In this document: piece by piece, positions 23,795 to 33,198 of the stretch | How positions within the stretch are numbered: position 1 is the stretch's first letter | How the letters are laid out: each line of letters starts with the position of its first letter | From: JABHCC01 sp964444375 | Lineage (GTDB): Bacteria > Bacteroidota > Bacteroidia > Bacteroidales > UBA12481 | Assembly: GCA_964444375.1 (NCBI GenBank) | Contig: CAYUGX010000009.1 | Location: forward strand, 1-37,132 | Direction of reading: 5' to 3' | DNA length: 37,132 nt | Translations under genes and position numbers: made by a program | The notes under the pieces: model-generated | What the model was told of the DNA's origin: nothing | The model's input: the letters and a program-made list of their open reading frames with translations, nothing else | Databases searched by the model: none

Positions 23795-25257
23795 ATGATA
23801 ACAACTAAAACCACCATCCTCTCCATCCTTCTAATAGGCTGCCTACAACTCACAGCCCAAACCTACGAACCCACCTGGGAATCCCTCGACTCACGCCCCG
23901 CACCCGAATGGTTCAAGATGCAAAATTCGGCGTGTTCATTTGCTGGGGCCTATATTCAGTACCAGCCTGGAGTCCGGTAGGGAGTTATTCTGAATGGTAT
24001 CAGCGCTGGATGCTGGAAGGGTCATATGATAATCAGGTTACAGATTTTCATAATCGCACCTATGGAGCTGATTTCGAGTTCAAAGACTTTGCACCCTATT
24101 TCAAAGCAGAACTGTTCGATGCCGATGAATGGGCCGAAATAGTAGAAGAGGCAGGTGCCAAATACATTGTATTTACGACCAAGCATCATTCGGGTTACAC
24201 CATGTGGCCAAGTAAAGAAGCAGAGCAAACCTATGGCATCAATTACAACCCAACTAAAGTCGGACCTATGCGGGACCTCACTGGTGAAATTTGTGAGGCT
24301 GTTAGGAAGAAGAACATCAAAGCTGGACTGTATTATTCGATCTACGAATGGTACCATCCCTGGTATAAAAATGACTTGCCCCGTTTTGTTGAGGAACACC
24401 TGCACCCACAGTTCAAGGATTTGGTTACAGCCTATAATCCTGATATCATTTGGACTGATGGCGAGTGGGAGCACCCCTCATCTACCTGGAAAACCCCTGA
24501 ATTGCTGGCATGGTGGTTCAATAATGCACCCAATAAAGAAGATTTGGTAATAAATGATCGTTGGGGCAATGACTGCAGACACAAGCATGGCGGATTTTAT
24601 ACAACTGAATACGGATCGGGTATGGATGATGATGCGCATCCTTGGGAAGAGAACCGCGGAATGGGCCATTCATATGGCTACAACCGGGCTGAGAAGCTTG
24701 AGCACTACCGCTCATCACAAGAGTTGATTCTCATGCTGATTGATCTGGTCAGTCGCGGCGGAAATCTGTGCCTCGATATCGGTCCAAAAGCAGATGGCAG
24801 CATTCCCGTAATCATGGAAGAAAGACTACGAGATATTGGGAACTGGCTGGCTATAAACGGAGAAGCAATATACGGTACCCGAATGTGGGATCTACCCTGT
24901 CAGTGGTCTGCCGGTGAGAAACCAACCAATGAAAGAGGGGAATACATGACTGGATTCAATATCCTTCAAGAAACGGTAAATCCTGCTCCCAATCAGGCGG
25001 TCAAAGAAGTTTTCTTTACATCAAAAGGTGATGTGCTTTATGCAATAACTCCAACCTATCCAGTTGAAGAGGTGAGAATTAAGCAATTCGATAAGCTCAT
25101 TCATACAGATGGCCAAAAACCGATGATCACCTCAATTGCAGACGGTAAAATACTTAATTATCGAGTTGAAAATGACGATCTGCTAATTGAAGTTCCAAAC
25201 ATTGACCCCAATCAAATTGATCCAAAACAGCCTTTCGTGTTAAAAATCAACCATTGA
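23795..25257 (+). CDS. GH29 alpha-L-fucosidase, frameshifted near its N-terminus
   Basis: The signal peptide and first residues (MITTKTTILSILLIGCLQLTAQ, then PTWESLDSRPAPEWFK) run from 23795 to 23917. The rest of the enzyme (DAKFGVFICWGLYSVPAW onward, to 25257) is in the +1 shifted frame. Insertion of one G after 23917 would restore the family sequence EWFKDAKFGVFICWG, so a single base is missing. Downstream the enzyme looks complete: YIVFTTKHHSGYTMWPS, DIIWTDGEWEHP with the expected nucleophile Asp at 24457-24459, and LMLIDLVSRGGNLCLDIGPK. A chance ATG at 23908 could start a version without signal peptide. By family it removes alpha-1,2/3/4/6-linked fucose. Either a sequencing error or a recently broken gene; the rest shows no decay. 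Confidence 0.88.
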
Positions 25258-25313
25258 CAAAATAGAGTGCACTTGTATTTTCTTTTTCACCCATTCATAC
25301 ATTCCAACAGTTC

Positions 25314-25323
25314 CACATATGTG
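25314..25323. promoter_or_regulatory. Palindrome in the gap before the STAS-like gene
   Basis: CACATATGTG is a perfect palindrome, extended imperfectly to TTC-CACATATGTG-AA, and is followed by a TATACTTTG stretch resembling a -7 element. The 187-base gap (25258-25444) holds no convincing gene. Operator function is only a possibility. Confidence 0.25.
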
Positions 25324-25444
25324 AATATACTTTGTGTCGTTCGTCAAAAAGTAGCGCCGTTGGTCATAGAGTTTCTTAAAAAATGTAATAAATGGCCTAT
25401 ATTGTTAGTTACTAGAACAAAACAGTTCATTAAACTGGCTAGTC

Positions 25445-25843
25445 ATGGTAAATACAATATTCCGCGAAGCAGATCATTTGTATATCGCAAACTTCACCGG
25501 AAAGGTTAGTTTGCAAGATATCAGGCAATATATTTCAGAGCTCGAACAGGTTCCAGAGTATATCAGTCGTTTGAATGTGATCCATGATTTCAGGCAGGCT
25601 GAAGAGAGTTTGCAGCCCCACCTTATCAATGAGATGTTTGCGATCATTCGCGAACCACTGTCTCGGTTTTCCAAAATCAGAGTTGCATCTGTACACGAGA
25701 AGCCCCAAACGACAGCAATCAGTACGATTGTTAAACAACGATTGAATCTCAGACAAGTAGAGTATAAAATATATTGTTCAATGGATTCTGCTTTGGGTTG
25801 GATCAGAATAAAACAGTCTGTTCAACGTCAGGCTCAAAACTAA
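25445..25843 (+). CDS. Small STAS/SpoIIAA-like protein
   Basis: The 132-residue cytosolic protein has no signal or membrane segment. An initial strand pattern DHLYIANFTGKVSLQDIRQY, then NVIHDFRQAEESLQPHLIN, SKIRVASVHEKPQTTAIST and YKIYCSMDSALGWI resemble the SpoIIAA-like/STAS-type proteins common in Bacteroidota, which alternate beta strands and helices. Function in this phylum is not known to me. Its 3' end overlaps the end of the converging GH95 gene by 41 bases. I support the gene by its uninterrupted, protein-like sequence; the family name is tentative. Confidence 0.6.
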   Translation: MVNTIFREADHLYIANFTGKVSLQDIRQYISELEQVPEYISRLNVIHDFRQAEESLQPHLINEMFAIIREPLSRFSKIRVASVHEKPQTTAISTIVKQRLNLRQVEYKIYCSMDSALGWIRIKQSVQRQAQN

Positions 25844-28145
25844 TTGTCTTCTCAATCCCATTGTATTTTACGATAGCATCTTGCGCTTTCATCGAGGTAA
25901 TTCGAGCTTCTACTAATTTTCCATTACCCCATTCAATATCCACTTCAAAACCTCCCCGAGCGCGTAAGCCAGTTACTTTACCACTTGACCATGAATCGGG
26001 CATGGCTGGTAATAGGTCGATTTTCCCCTGATGGCTTTGCAATAAAAACTGAATCATTGCCGCTGGTAGGCCCATCATATCAGCTACCTGAACTTGCTTG
26101 TGTGCTGAAACAAACATGTTGGGAAAGGCATAGCTGAAATAATTATCTCGAATAAGGTCATAAGCTCGGTTTCCCTGCTGTAGACGAGTTAGGATGTTTG
26201 CGGTCCATCCCAAACTCCAACCCATCTTATCGTACTTATTTTTCAACCGATAATCCATTGATTTTTCTACTGCCTTGGCTAATTCAGGTGTTTCATCGAC
26301 AGTGATTCGGTGCCCGGGCATTAGCCCCCAAAGGTGTGAAAGATGCCGGTGACCAGGCTGTGTTTCACGATGTGATTGATCCCACTCAAGCAGGCGTCCG
26401 TCTGGTCCAATTTGTGGCATAGCTAAATTGCTCAATGCCGATTTCGCCTCTTCCAATTCAGGTGGATCAAGACCTAAAATCCGACAGGTGGTGATGAAAT
26501 CAGATAAGGTATTCCAGGCAAATTCCTGGTCCTGGGCGTTGCCCATGCAAATGGCTCCACGACTATCATCTGGCGCAAAATAACGATTCTCTGCTGAGGT
26601 GGTTGGACCTGATACAAGTAGGCCACTTTCTGGGTGTTCAACCAGCCACTCGATCCAAAACAGGGCAGCCTCTTTAATGAGTGGATAGGCTCTTTTTTCA
26701 AGGAAATCAATATCCTGGCTGAAGCGGTAATGTTCTATCAGATGATGTACACACCACGAAGCTCCTCCAACGTACATGCCATAAACCGGCAATCCAAACG
26801 GATTCGTATGGAACCAGAGGTCAGTGGTGTGCAAGGCCATGAAACCCCGATCAACACCCAATACATTACGGGCAGTTTTACGGCCGTTGTCAACCAGGCC
26901 CTCGGTTAACGAGAAGAAGGGCTCATGGCATTCACTGAGATTGCCCGTTTCGGCAAACCAATAACCCATATTGATGTTTATGTTGATGTGGTAATCAGAA
27001 TTCCAGGGTGGTTCAATCAAAGGGTTCCAGATTCCCTGCAGATTGATGGGTATTCCACCTGAACGTGATCCTGATATGAGTAAATACCGGCAGTATTCAT
27101 AATAGCTCAACAATAATCCAGGATCATCCCTTCCTGCTTTGGTCTGTTCTATTCGCTCATCCAGAGATTGTTCCAAATTTTCAGCTAGCTCAATATCAAG
27201 TGTTGATCGATAGAACAAGTCCTGGTAGTCTTCCACATGGTCCTTCCTTGTTTTCCCCAGGCTAATCGATTCAGCCTGATCCAGAATCTCCCGGCATTTA
27301 CTTAGTCGATTGTGCTGTAAAGGATTGGTAGGCTGGCTCAGGTTGTAATCAGTTGAGGCCGTCATATAGATTTCCACTTCATCGGCCTCTTTAACCAGGA
27401 TTTCTGTTTCAGTTGTTTTGAAACTACCTCCGGTTGGTACAATTCTAACCACCCCATCGAATTTGACCCCGAGGTGTTGACCATTATGCCCGGCTTGTCC
27501 GCTGATGATTAATTCCTTGCCCGATGCAGTTGTGGTAGATCCTTCAGGCCGATCAAGTGAAAAAGCCAGGTTGATCTGACCTTTCTGATCTGCTTTGTAT
27601 TTCACTATGATCAGATCGGCCGGATGACTGGCAAAGTATTCTCTATGGTACATTACCCCGCCACGCTCGTATTCAACATGGGCGATGGCTTCACCATAAT
27701 CAAGCCAACGCTTGTACTGACTAACCTCGCCACCAATCGGATCTTTAATGTGAAGAAAGCCCAGCGGTTGGTAGGCCCTTGGAGAAATCCGTTTGACCAT
27801 AAACTGCTGTTGGCATAAGTCATTGGCTTCTTTGTATTTCCCTTCGAAGAGCAAAGCCCGCATCTGTGCGATCAGTTCGGGTCCGTTTAGATTTTCATCC
27901 GGTAGTGGAGGCCCTTCCCAGATAGAATTTTCATTCAATACCAGCTGCTCATCAATACCACCAAAGACCATGGCGCCAAGCCGGCCGTTGCCGATGGGGA
28001 TGGCTTCGGTCCAAACACTCGCAGGTTTGTCATACCAAAATGATTCACTATGTCGCTGCCTGAGGTTCTCCGATATGTTGGGTTCTTGGCTGCATGAAAG
28101 GCAACACAGCCATACCACAGCACCAAGGGGGACAAGAAGTCTCAT
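25803..28145 (-). CDS. GH95 alpha-L-fucosidase (exported lipoprotein)
   Basis: The 780-residue protein has a lipoprotein signal ending in LSCSQ. It starts its catalytic region with WTEAIPIGNGRLGAMVFGG and NENSIWEG, both typical of GH95. The (alpha/alpha)6 barrel carries LQGIWNPLIEPPWNSDYHIN with the paired catalytic-site Asn residues near residues 380-395. The general-acid block is SGPTTSAENRY with Glu519. HRHLSHLWGLMPGHRI and the final beta domain are also present. By family it is an inverting alpha-1,2-L-fucosidase (some members take alpha-L-galactose). It is the downstream gene of a pair whose stop and start codons touch (28146/28145). With GH29 nearby it would give the cell two complementary fucosidase activities. 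Confidence 0.93.
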   Translation of the reverse strand: MRLLVPLGAVVWLCCLSCSQEPNISENLRQRHSESFWYDKPASVWTEAIPIGNGRLGAMVFGGIDEQLVLNENSIWEGPPLPDENLNGPELIAQMRALLFEGKYKEANDLCQQQFMVKRISPRAYQPLGFLHIKDPIGGEVSQYKRWLDYGEAIAHVEYERGGVMYHREYFASHPADLIIVKYKADQKGQINLAFSLDRPEGSTTTASGKELIISGQAGHNGQHLGVKFDGVVRIVPTGGSFKTTETEILVKEADEVEIYMTASTDYNLSQPTNPLQHNRLSKCREILDQAESISLGKTRKDHVEDYQDLFYRSTLDIELAENLEQSLDERIEQTKAGRDDPGLLLSYYEYCRYLLISGSRSGGIPINLQGIWNPLIEPPWNSDYHINININMGYWFAETGNLSECHEPFFSLTEGLVDNGRKTARNVLGVDRGFMALHTTDLWFHTNPFGLPVYGMYVGGASWCVHHLIEHYRFSQDIDFLEKRAYPLIKEAALFWIEWLVEHPESGLLVSGPTTSAENRYFAPDDSRGAICMGNAQDQEFAWNTLSDFITTCRILGLDPPELEEAKSALSNLAMPQIGPDGRLLEWDQSHRETQPGHRHLSHLWGLMPGHRITVDETPELAKAVEKSMDYRLKNKYDKMGWSLGWTANILTRLQQGNRAYDLIRDNYFSYAFPNMFVSAHKQVQVADMMGLPAAMIQFLLQSHQGKIDLLPAMPDSWSSGKVTGLRARGGFEVDIEWGNGKLVEARITSMKAQDAIVKYNGIEKTISFEPDVEQTVLF

Positions 28146-28604
28146 TTATTTGACAGTATGGTATATTTTAGCCACGATCTTCCATTCGCCCTTGAGTTTG
28201 TACAAAGACTGATAATCGACGAATTTTAATTTTCCATTAACGTAGAAGTCAATTTTGGCCACTGCAGCAATTCCTGTGACATCCACCATCGGTATCTTAA
28301 TCTTGACCTTGTCGTTCCCCTTTTTAGGCAGCCGTCCATCAGCCAGTTTCTTTTCATTTCCGGCCTTCCAGTCTTTCAGGTGATAGCGGTACATTTCTCC
28401 TTCACCATTGATGCCTAACATCTCAAAATCAGGGTGGAAGCCTTTATCTATTTTGGCTACATCGCCTTCATTCAACAAGCCATCCTGATAGGCCATTACA
28501 ATGGTCTTTTTAATGGCTTCTTTCTCTTTTTTATTGTTTTCCTGTGCCTGTACGACGATGCCGAAGGCAAGCAGGACGGTTAGTGATAAAATTATTTGTT
28601 TCAT
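28146..28604 (-). CDS. Exported NTF2-like (putative lumazine-binding) protein
   Basis: The 152-residue protein has a signal peptide (MKQIILSLTVLLAFGIVVQA). The mature part is a single NTF2-like cone fold: AIKKTIVMAYQDGLLNEGD, FHPDFEMLGINGEGEMYRY, then VAKIDFYVNGKLKFVDYQSL and WKIVAKIYHT at the end. It matches the putative lumazine-binding/SnoaL-like group by pattern. Ligand and role are unknown. Its stop codon abuts the GH95 ATG, so the two are cotranscribed; this is the only hint at a role. It is preceded by a short C/G hairpin. Confidence 0.8.
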   Translation of the reverse strand: MKQIILSLTVLLAFGIVVQAQENNKKEKEAIKKTIVMAYQDGLLNEGDVAKIDKGFHPDFEMLGINGEGEMYRYHLKDWKAGNEKKLADGRLPKKGNDKVKIKIPMVDVTGIAAVAKIDFYVNGKLKFVDYQSLYKLKGEWKIVAKIYHTVK

Positions 28605-28610
28605 GGTTTA

Positions 28611-28638
28611 CCCCCGAACCCCCCTTATACAGGGGGGC
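28611..28638. repeat. C/G-rich hairpin between the M3 peptidase and NTF2-like genes
   Basis: ccccc (28620-28624) pairs with the ggggg within 28632-28637 around a ttataca loop; another ccccc lies at 28612-28616. It sits downstream of the M3 gene's neighbour start and may be a repeat element or a regulatory hairpin. No T-tract follows, so an intrinsic terminator is not supported. Confidence 0.45.
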
Positions 28639-28650
28639 TCTGTTGTTAAG

Positions 28651-30762
28651 TTATTCTATAAATCCTCTGTTTCTCATTAAGGCTGTGATGTCGGGTTCAC
28701 GTCCCCTGAATTTGACAAACATTTCAGTTGGGTCGGCAAATCCATTTTTGGCCAGTATGTTTTCGCGGAATGATTTGGCTGTTTCCTGATCGAAGAGTGA
28801 GGTTTCTTTGAAAGCCTCAAAAGCGTCATGATCAAGAACAGCTGACCATTCATAACTGTAGTATCCGGCATCGTAGCCGCCGGTAATGTGGGTGAAGTAG
28901 GTTGAATGGTAGCGTGGTTCGATTTCAGGGATCAATCCTATTTCGTCGAGCAATTCTTTTTCAAATGTGGGCACATCGACTAGCTCATCGGTTTTCAGAT
29001 TGTGATAGGCCATATCGAGGTAGCATGCAGCCAGGAATTCAGTCGAAGTGAAACCCTGGTTAAAGACACTACTTTTTTGCATTTTCTCAATGAGGGCATC
29101 CGGAATTGGCTCGTCGGTTTGGTAGTGGCGTGCATAAGATTTGAGTACCTCAGGCTCCGCGGCCCAATGTTCCATAATCTGGCTTGGGAGCTCAACAAAG
29201 TCGCGCGCCCTATAGCTGGCACCCAAGGTGTTTTCAGCAAATAAAACGTCGAGCACATGACCGAATTCATGGAAGAGGGTCAATGCTTCATCCATACTCA
29301 AAAGGGCAGGTTTGTCGCCAGAGGGTGGTGTGAAATTGCATACCATCGTTACATGTGGGTGGATTTCTTTGCGTTTGACCACTTTGTGTCCCCGGTAGGC
29401 TCCACACCAGGCACCTTGACGCTTACTAACTCTTGGGTAATAATCCATATAGAGGATTCCGAGATGTGAGCCATCGTTGTCAAAGGCTTCAAAAACCATC
29501 GCGTCTTCATGTGGACGTGGCATATCGAACAATTCTTCGAAAGTGATACCGAAAAGTTTATTGGCAACATCAAATGCACCATCGCGCACATTCTCAAGCT
29601 TGAAATAGGGGCGCATCTCACTTTCATCCAGGTCATATTTCGCTTTACGCAATTTCTCAGTATAATACCACCAGTCATGAGCGGCTAATTTGAAATCACC
29701 ACCTTCGGCATCAATCATGGCCTGCATTTCTTCACGGTCTCTGATTGCTGCATTGATAGCTGGTTCCCATACCTGATCAAGGAGATCAAACACATTCGAT
29801 GCCTTCTTAGCCATACGGCTTTCCATCACCATGTCTGCATGTGTTGGGTAACCGAGTAATTGAGCTTTCTGTGCACGAATGCTCATGATCTTTGCCAAAT
29901 TTTCTTCATTGTTGTATTCGTTTTCAGTGCGACCTCTCCAAAGCCAACCTGCATACACTTTCTCGCGCAATTCACGGTTCTCAGCAAATTGCAGAAAGGG
30001 AATCCAACTGGGTTTTTGGGCGGTAAACACCCACTTGCCAGGCATCCCAGCGGCCTCAGCATCACGAGAAGCCGCATCGATTGATGATTGAGGTAAACCT
30101 TTGAGGTCAGCCTCATTTTCAACAACCAGTTTAAAATTGTTGGTCTCAGCCAGAACATTTTGGCCAAAATTGACAGCAAGAACCGACTGCTCCTGGTTCA
30201 ATTGCTTCATGATCTCTTGCTTGTCGGGAGGCAAAAGGGCACCACTTCGCACAAAGCCCTTATACATATTTTCCAGAATATAGGCCTCTTCCTCAGTTAG
30301 CTTGATGTCATCTTTTTGCTCATAGATGGTTTTAACCCGTTCGAATAGTTTTGGGTTGAGATTGATTTCGTCGCTATGTGCAGCCAGCTTGGGTGAAACT
30401 TCAAGCTGAATTTTCTGTAATTCCTCGTTCGTATTGGCACCGCTAAGGCCGAAAAATACATACGACACCTTGTTCAGCAAGTCGCCAGTATTATCCAACG
30501 CCCGAATGGTGTTTTTAAACGTGGGTTTCTTGTTGTTGTTGATGATTTCATCTACTTCCTTTTTGTGACGCTTCATGCCTTCTTCAAAAGTCGGCATGTA
30601 ATGCTCAGTTTCAATCAAATCAAATGGAGGTACCTCAAAAGGGGTTTCGTACTTCAGAAAAAATGGATTATCGGCAAATTCTTCAGGTACCGGCTCAGTA
30701 TTTTGGCAGGCACTCATACCGATTCCAACGATTGTCATAATGATGATGAGTTTTTTATGCAT
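28651..30762 (-). CDS. dcp: M3-family metallopeptidase (dipeptidyl carboxypeptidase Dcp-like)
   Basis: The 703-residue protein begins with a lipoprotein signal (IGMSACQ, Cys19), placing it in the periplasm. The length and the sequence FLKYETPFEVPPFDLIETEH near the start fit the M3A peptidyl-dipeptidase group. The zinc site is LTLFHEFGHVLDVL, HEFGH at 498-502, with EFLAACYLDMAYH and YDAGYYSYEWSAVLDHDAF further on giving the substrate-binding Tyr-rich region. It releases dipeptides from the C-terminus of short peptides. A 46-base gap separates it from the next gene on the same strand. It could feed dipeptides to cytosolic catabolism; a link to the C69 enzymes is possible but not shown. Confidence 0.93.
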   Translation of the reverse strand: MHKKLIIIMTIVGIGMSACQNTEPVPEEFADNPFFLKYETPFEVPPFDLIETEHYMPTFEEGMKRHKKEVDEIINNNKKPTFKNTIRALDNTGDLLNKVSYVFFGLSGANTNEELQKIQLEVSPKLAAHSDEINLNPKLFERVKTIYEQKDDIKLTEEEAYILENMYKGFVRSGALLPPDKQEIMKQLNQEQSVLAVNFGQNVLAETNNFKLVVENEADLKGLPQSSIDAASRDAEAAGMPGKWVFTAQKPSWIPFLQFAENRELREKVYAGWLWRGRTENEYNNEENLAKIMSIRAQKAQLLGYPTHADMVMESRMAKKASNVFDLLDQVWEPAINAAIRDREEMQAMIDAEGGDFKLAAHDWWYYTEKLRKAKYDLDESEMRPYFKLENVRDGAFDVANKLFGITFEELFDMPRPHEDAMVFEAFDNDGSHLGILYMDYYPRVSKRQGAWCGAYRGHKVVKRKEIHPHVTMVCNFTPPSGDKPALLSMDEALTLFHEFGHVLDVLFAENTLGASYRARDFVELPSQIMEHWAAEPEVLKSYARHYQTDEPIPDALIEKMQKSSVFNQGFTSTEFLAACYLDMAYHNLKTDELVDVPTFEKELLDEIGLIPEIEPRYHSTYFTHITGGYDAGYYSYEWSAVLDHDAFEAFKETSLFDQETAKSFRENILAKNGFADPTEMFVKFRGREPDITALMRNRGFIE

Positions 30763-30816
30763 AATATTTGGGTTAGTTTTTTCGTCCTATTGATTGAGCC
30801 ATGTTTAGCCAGTAGT

Positions 30817-30833
30817 GCCACGTTCAATGTGGC
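30817..30833. repeat. Short inverted repeat (gccac-gttcaat-gtggc)
   Basis: Perfect 5-bp arms around a seven-base loop, in the 282-base gap between the M3 peptidase and DUF5916 genes and immediately before a heptamer array. Confidence 0.5.
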
Positions 30834-30903
30834 TAGTCCTCAGTCCTCAGTCCTTAGTCTTCAGCAAGACCTAAGTCTTAAGTCTTAATTCTTGAATCTG
30901 ATT
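30834..30903. repeat. Intergenic heptamer tandem array
   Basis: Ten seven-base units in phase: tagtcct, cagtcct, cagtcct, tagtctt, cagcaag, acctaag, tcttaag, tcttaat, tcttgaa, tctgatt. It fills much of the gap 30763-31044. Two further heptamers gggtctt occur at about 30934-30947. No gene is seen in this gap. Confidence 0.8.
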
Positions 30904-30908
30904 TGGGT

Positions 30909-30927
30909 CCCCCGATCAAGTCAGGGG
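30909..30927. repeat. Imperfect palindrome cccccgatcaagtcagggg
   Basis: cccc and gggg arms around a gatcaagtca centre, of the type dispersed as a repeat in many bacterial genomes. It is embedded at the end of the heptamer array. Confidence 0.5.
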
Positions 30928-31044
30928 CAAGCCTGGGTCTTGGGTCTTATATAGCTCCAAATATACAATTATCGATTCAAACAGACCATTAGTCGAAAAT
31001 GTATCAGTACTTTTGAATATATAGCTAGCTTTAAACAAAAAACC

Positions 31045-33198
31045 ATGAAACCTGGAATTCTTTTCCTTTGCCTGAGCCTCGTATGTATTTCTCTCAACGC
31101 TCAGGAGGAGGCCGTATTGACCAAGGCCACCGAAGCACCTGAAATTGATGGCGTATTGGATGATCAGGCCTGGCGAACCGCAAACAAATTCACCAATTTC
31201 AAGTCATTCATTCCTGATTTTGGCAAAGCGATGCCCGAGAAGACTGAGGCCTACATCACTTACGATGAGGAGAATATGTATTTCGCATTCAAGTGTTATG
31301 ATTCAGAGCCGGATAAAATCGTATCTGCCATTCGCAACCGGGATGATATTCGCAATGAAGACTGGATTTGTGTTAACCTGGATACACACAATGACAAACA
31401 GGTTATTACTGCACTGTATGTGAATGCCCTTGGTATCCAGATGGATGCTCGCTATGCGGCGGGCAAGGAAGATCCGAGTGCTGACTTTGTTTGGTACAGT
31501 GCTGGACAAATTAATGATGAGGGTTATTGTGTTGAAATGAAACTACCATTGAAAAGTATTCGCTTCGGGGATACAGAACCTGTGAAGATGGGAGTGATTC
31601 TTGAACGCAAAATATCGCGGCATTCTATCCAGGGTATGATTCCTGAGATGGATCCTGAACAAGGCTATGCTTTTCAGAATCAGATGCTAATTTTATCTAT
31701 GTCGGGGGTAAAGCACTACAAATTGTTTGAAGCGATTCCAGCTTTCACGTATGCATACCGAAATAGCCGTGAGAAGGGTGATTGGAAAGGTGCGATTCAC
31801 ACCCCAGATCCCAGCCTGACACTGAAATACGGCATTACCTCAGATCTGATATTAGATGCAACTGTGAATCCCGACTTCAGTCAGGTTGAGGCTGATGCTG
31901 GACAGATTGATGTCAATCTGCGCTATGATGTCTACTACCCCGAGAAACGACCATTTTTCCTGGAGGGTGCTGAAAAGCTTTTTGTTGCGGGCACCCGGAC
32001 CTATGATGCCGACCCGATGTACCTTATGGTTAATACACGAACGATTGTTAATCCCTTATTGGGAGCCAAGTTCAGCGGAAAGATTAACGACAACAACGAT
32101 TTCACGCTGATGTACACAATGGATGAGCTACAAAGCGATGAGAAAAGTCTCTGGCACAGACCGGTAAATCAAATTCCAATCCTGCGATACAAACGCAGCT
32201 TCAACGGAGATTCTTATCTAGGGATTCTCTACACGGGAAGTGAAGGAGATGAAGGGTATAATCGGGTGTATGGTGCTGATGGACAAATCAGGTTAAACAA
32301 ATCTACACTGCTCGATTTTAATGGTTTCAGGTCGTATTCTTCTGGTGATAGTGATCAGAAAATAGGTCATGCCGCCAGCGTCTATTTACACAACGATACC
32401 CGTAATTTCGAATATGGATTGATCGTAAAAGACCTTCACAAAGATTTTCAGACCAACGCCGGTTTTATTCGTAGAACCGGGATCTCTCAGTTCGGCGGCC
32501 GACTTTTGCCAAAATTCTATACCGAGTCTTCCATTTTCAAGCGTTTTGACGTGGAATTATTTGGTCTGGGTGGCTATGATAAGATCTATGGGATGTGGGA
32601 GCATTTCTCTTTTGCATCGGTAATGGCCTATCTGGGGGGAACTTCAATAGTGAAAATGAAGTACTACAACAAATCTGAGATCTATTTGGGCGAGCGCTTC
32701 AACACGGGTGGTTTCCACACCTTGGCCCTGACCCAGATTGGTGATTGGTTCTCGGGTACTGTTTTACATCGTTTTAATAACGCCATTTACTACTCAAGTG
32801 ATCCCTTTGCCGGACGCATGCATCGACTGGCTGTTGCCTTATCTTTTCAACCAATGACCAAACTGAATCTGGATCTGTCGTTTCTTTACACCGATTTCAA
32901 ACGGGCCGATAACCGTGAGCAGGTTTATACTTATCCAATTGAACGGCTCAAGCTGACCTATCAGTTTAATAAATACCTGTTTGTCAGGGGAATATTAGAG
33001 TACAACGGATACCGAAAGTCATTACTCACCGATTTCCTGGTGTCGTTTAATTACATCCCGGGAACCGTATGCTATGTGGGCTATGGTTCGCTGTACGATT
33101 CAATCAACCTGGTAGGTGAACGGCCTTTCAGACCTGATCAACCCTATGATATGGATCGAGGATTTTTCCTGAAATTGTCTTATTTATTCAGGAGATAA
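31045..33198 (+). CDS. DUF5916 outer-membrane protein with CBM9-like N-terminal domain
   Basis: The 717-residue protein has a signal peptide (MKPGILFLCLSLVCISLNA). Residues about 25-190 form a carbohydrate-binding family 9-like domain: EAPEIDGVLDDQAWRTA, EAYITYDEENMYFAFKCYD and DWICVNLDTHND. Then comes the DUF5916 signature NPDFSQVEADAGQIDVNLRY with PEKRPFFLEGAEKLF. The last 350 residues alternate short amphipathic strands and end in an aromatic-rich strand (FFLKLSYLFRR), as in an outer-membrane beta-barrel. The role of the family is unknown, although it is common beside peptidases and glycan genes in this phylum. It converges with the next gene, the coding ends overlapping by 19 bases. Confidence 0.9.
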   Translation: MKPGILFLCLSLVCISLNAQEEAVLTKATEAPEIDGVLDDQAWRTANKFTNFKSFIPDFGKAMPEKTEAYITYDEENMYFAFKCYDSEPDKIVSAIRNRDDIRNEDWICVNLDTHNDKQVITALYVNALGIQMDARYAAGKEDPSADFVWYSAGQINDEGYCVEMKLPLKSIRFGDTEPVKMGVILERKISRHSIQGMIPEMDPEQGYAFQNQMLILSMSGVKHYKLFEAIPAFTYAYRNSREKGDWKGAIHTPDPSLTLKYGITSDLILDATVNPDFSQVEADAGQIDVNLRYDVYYPEKRPFFLEGAEKLFVAGTRTYDADPMYLMVNTRTIVNPLLGAKFSGKINDNNDFTLMYTMDELQSDEKSLWHRPVNQIPILRYKRSFNGDSYLGILYTGSEGDEGYNRVYGADGQIRLNKSTLLDFNGFRSYSSGDSDQKIGHAASVYLHNDTRNFEYGLIVKDLHKDFQTNAGFIRRTGISQFGGRLLPKFYTESSIFKRFDVELFGLGGYDKIYGMWEHFSFASVMAYLGGTSIVKMKYYNKSEIYLGERFNTGGFHTLALTQIGDWFSGTVLHRFNNAIYYSSDPFAGRMHRLAVALSFQPMTKLNLDLSFLYTDFKRADNREQVYTYPIERLKLTYQFNKYLFVRGILEYNGYRKSLLTDFLVSFNYIPGTVCYVGYGSLYDSINLVGERPFRPDQPYDMDRGFFLKLSYLFRR

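Noticed and set aside
25267..25509. 80-residue frame upstream of the STAS-like gene
   Set aside because: Overlaps the STAS-like gene in another frame, and the product has no protein-like pattern.
28611..28638. Rho-independent terminator
   Set aside because: The stem is short and no T-run follows on either strand in the right place.
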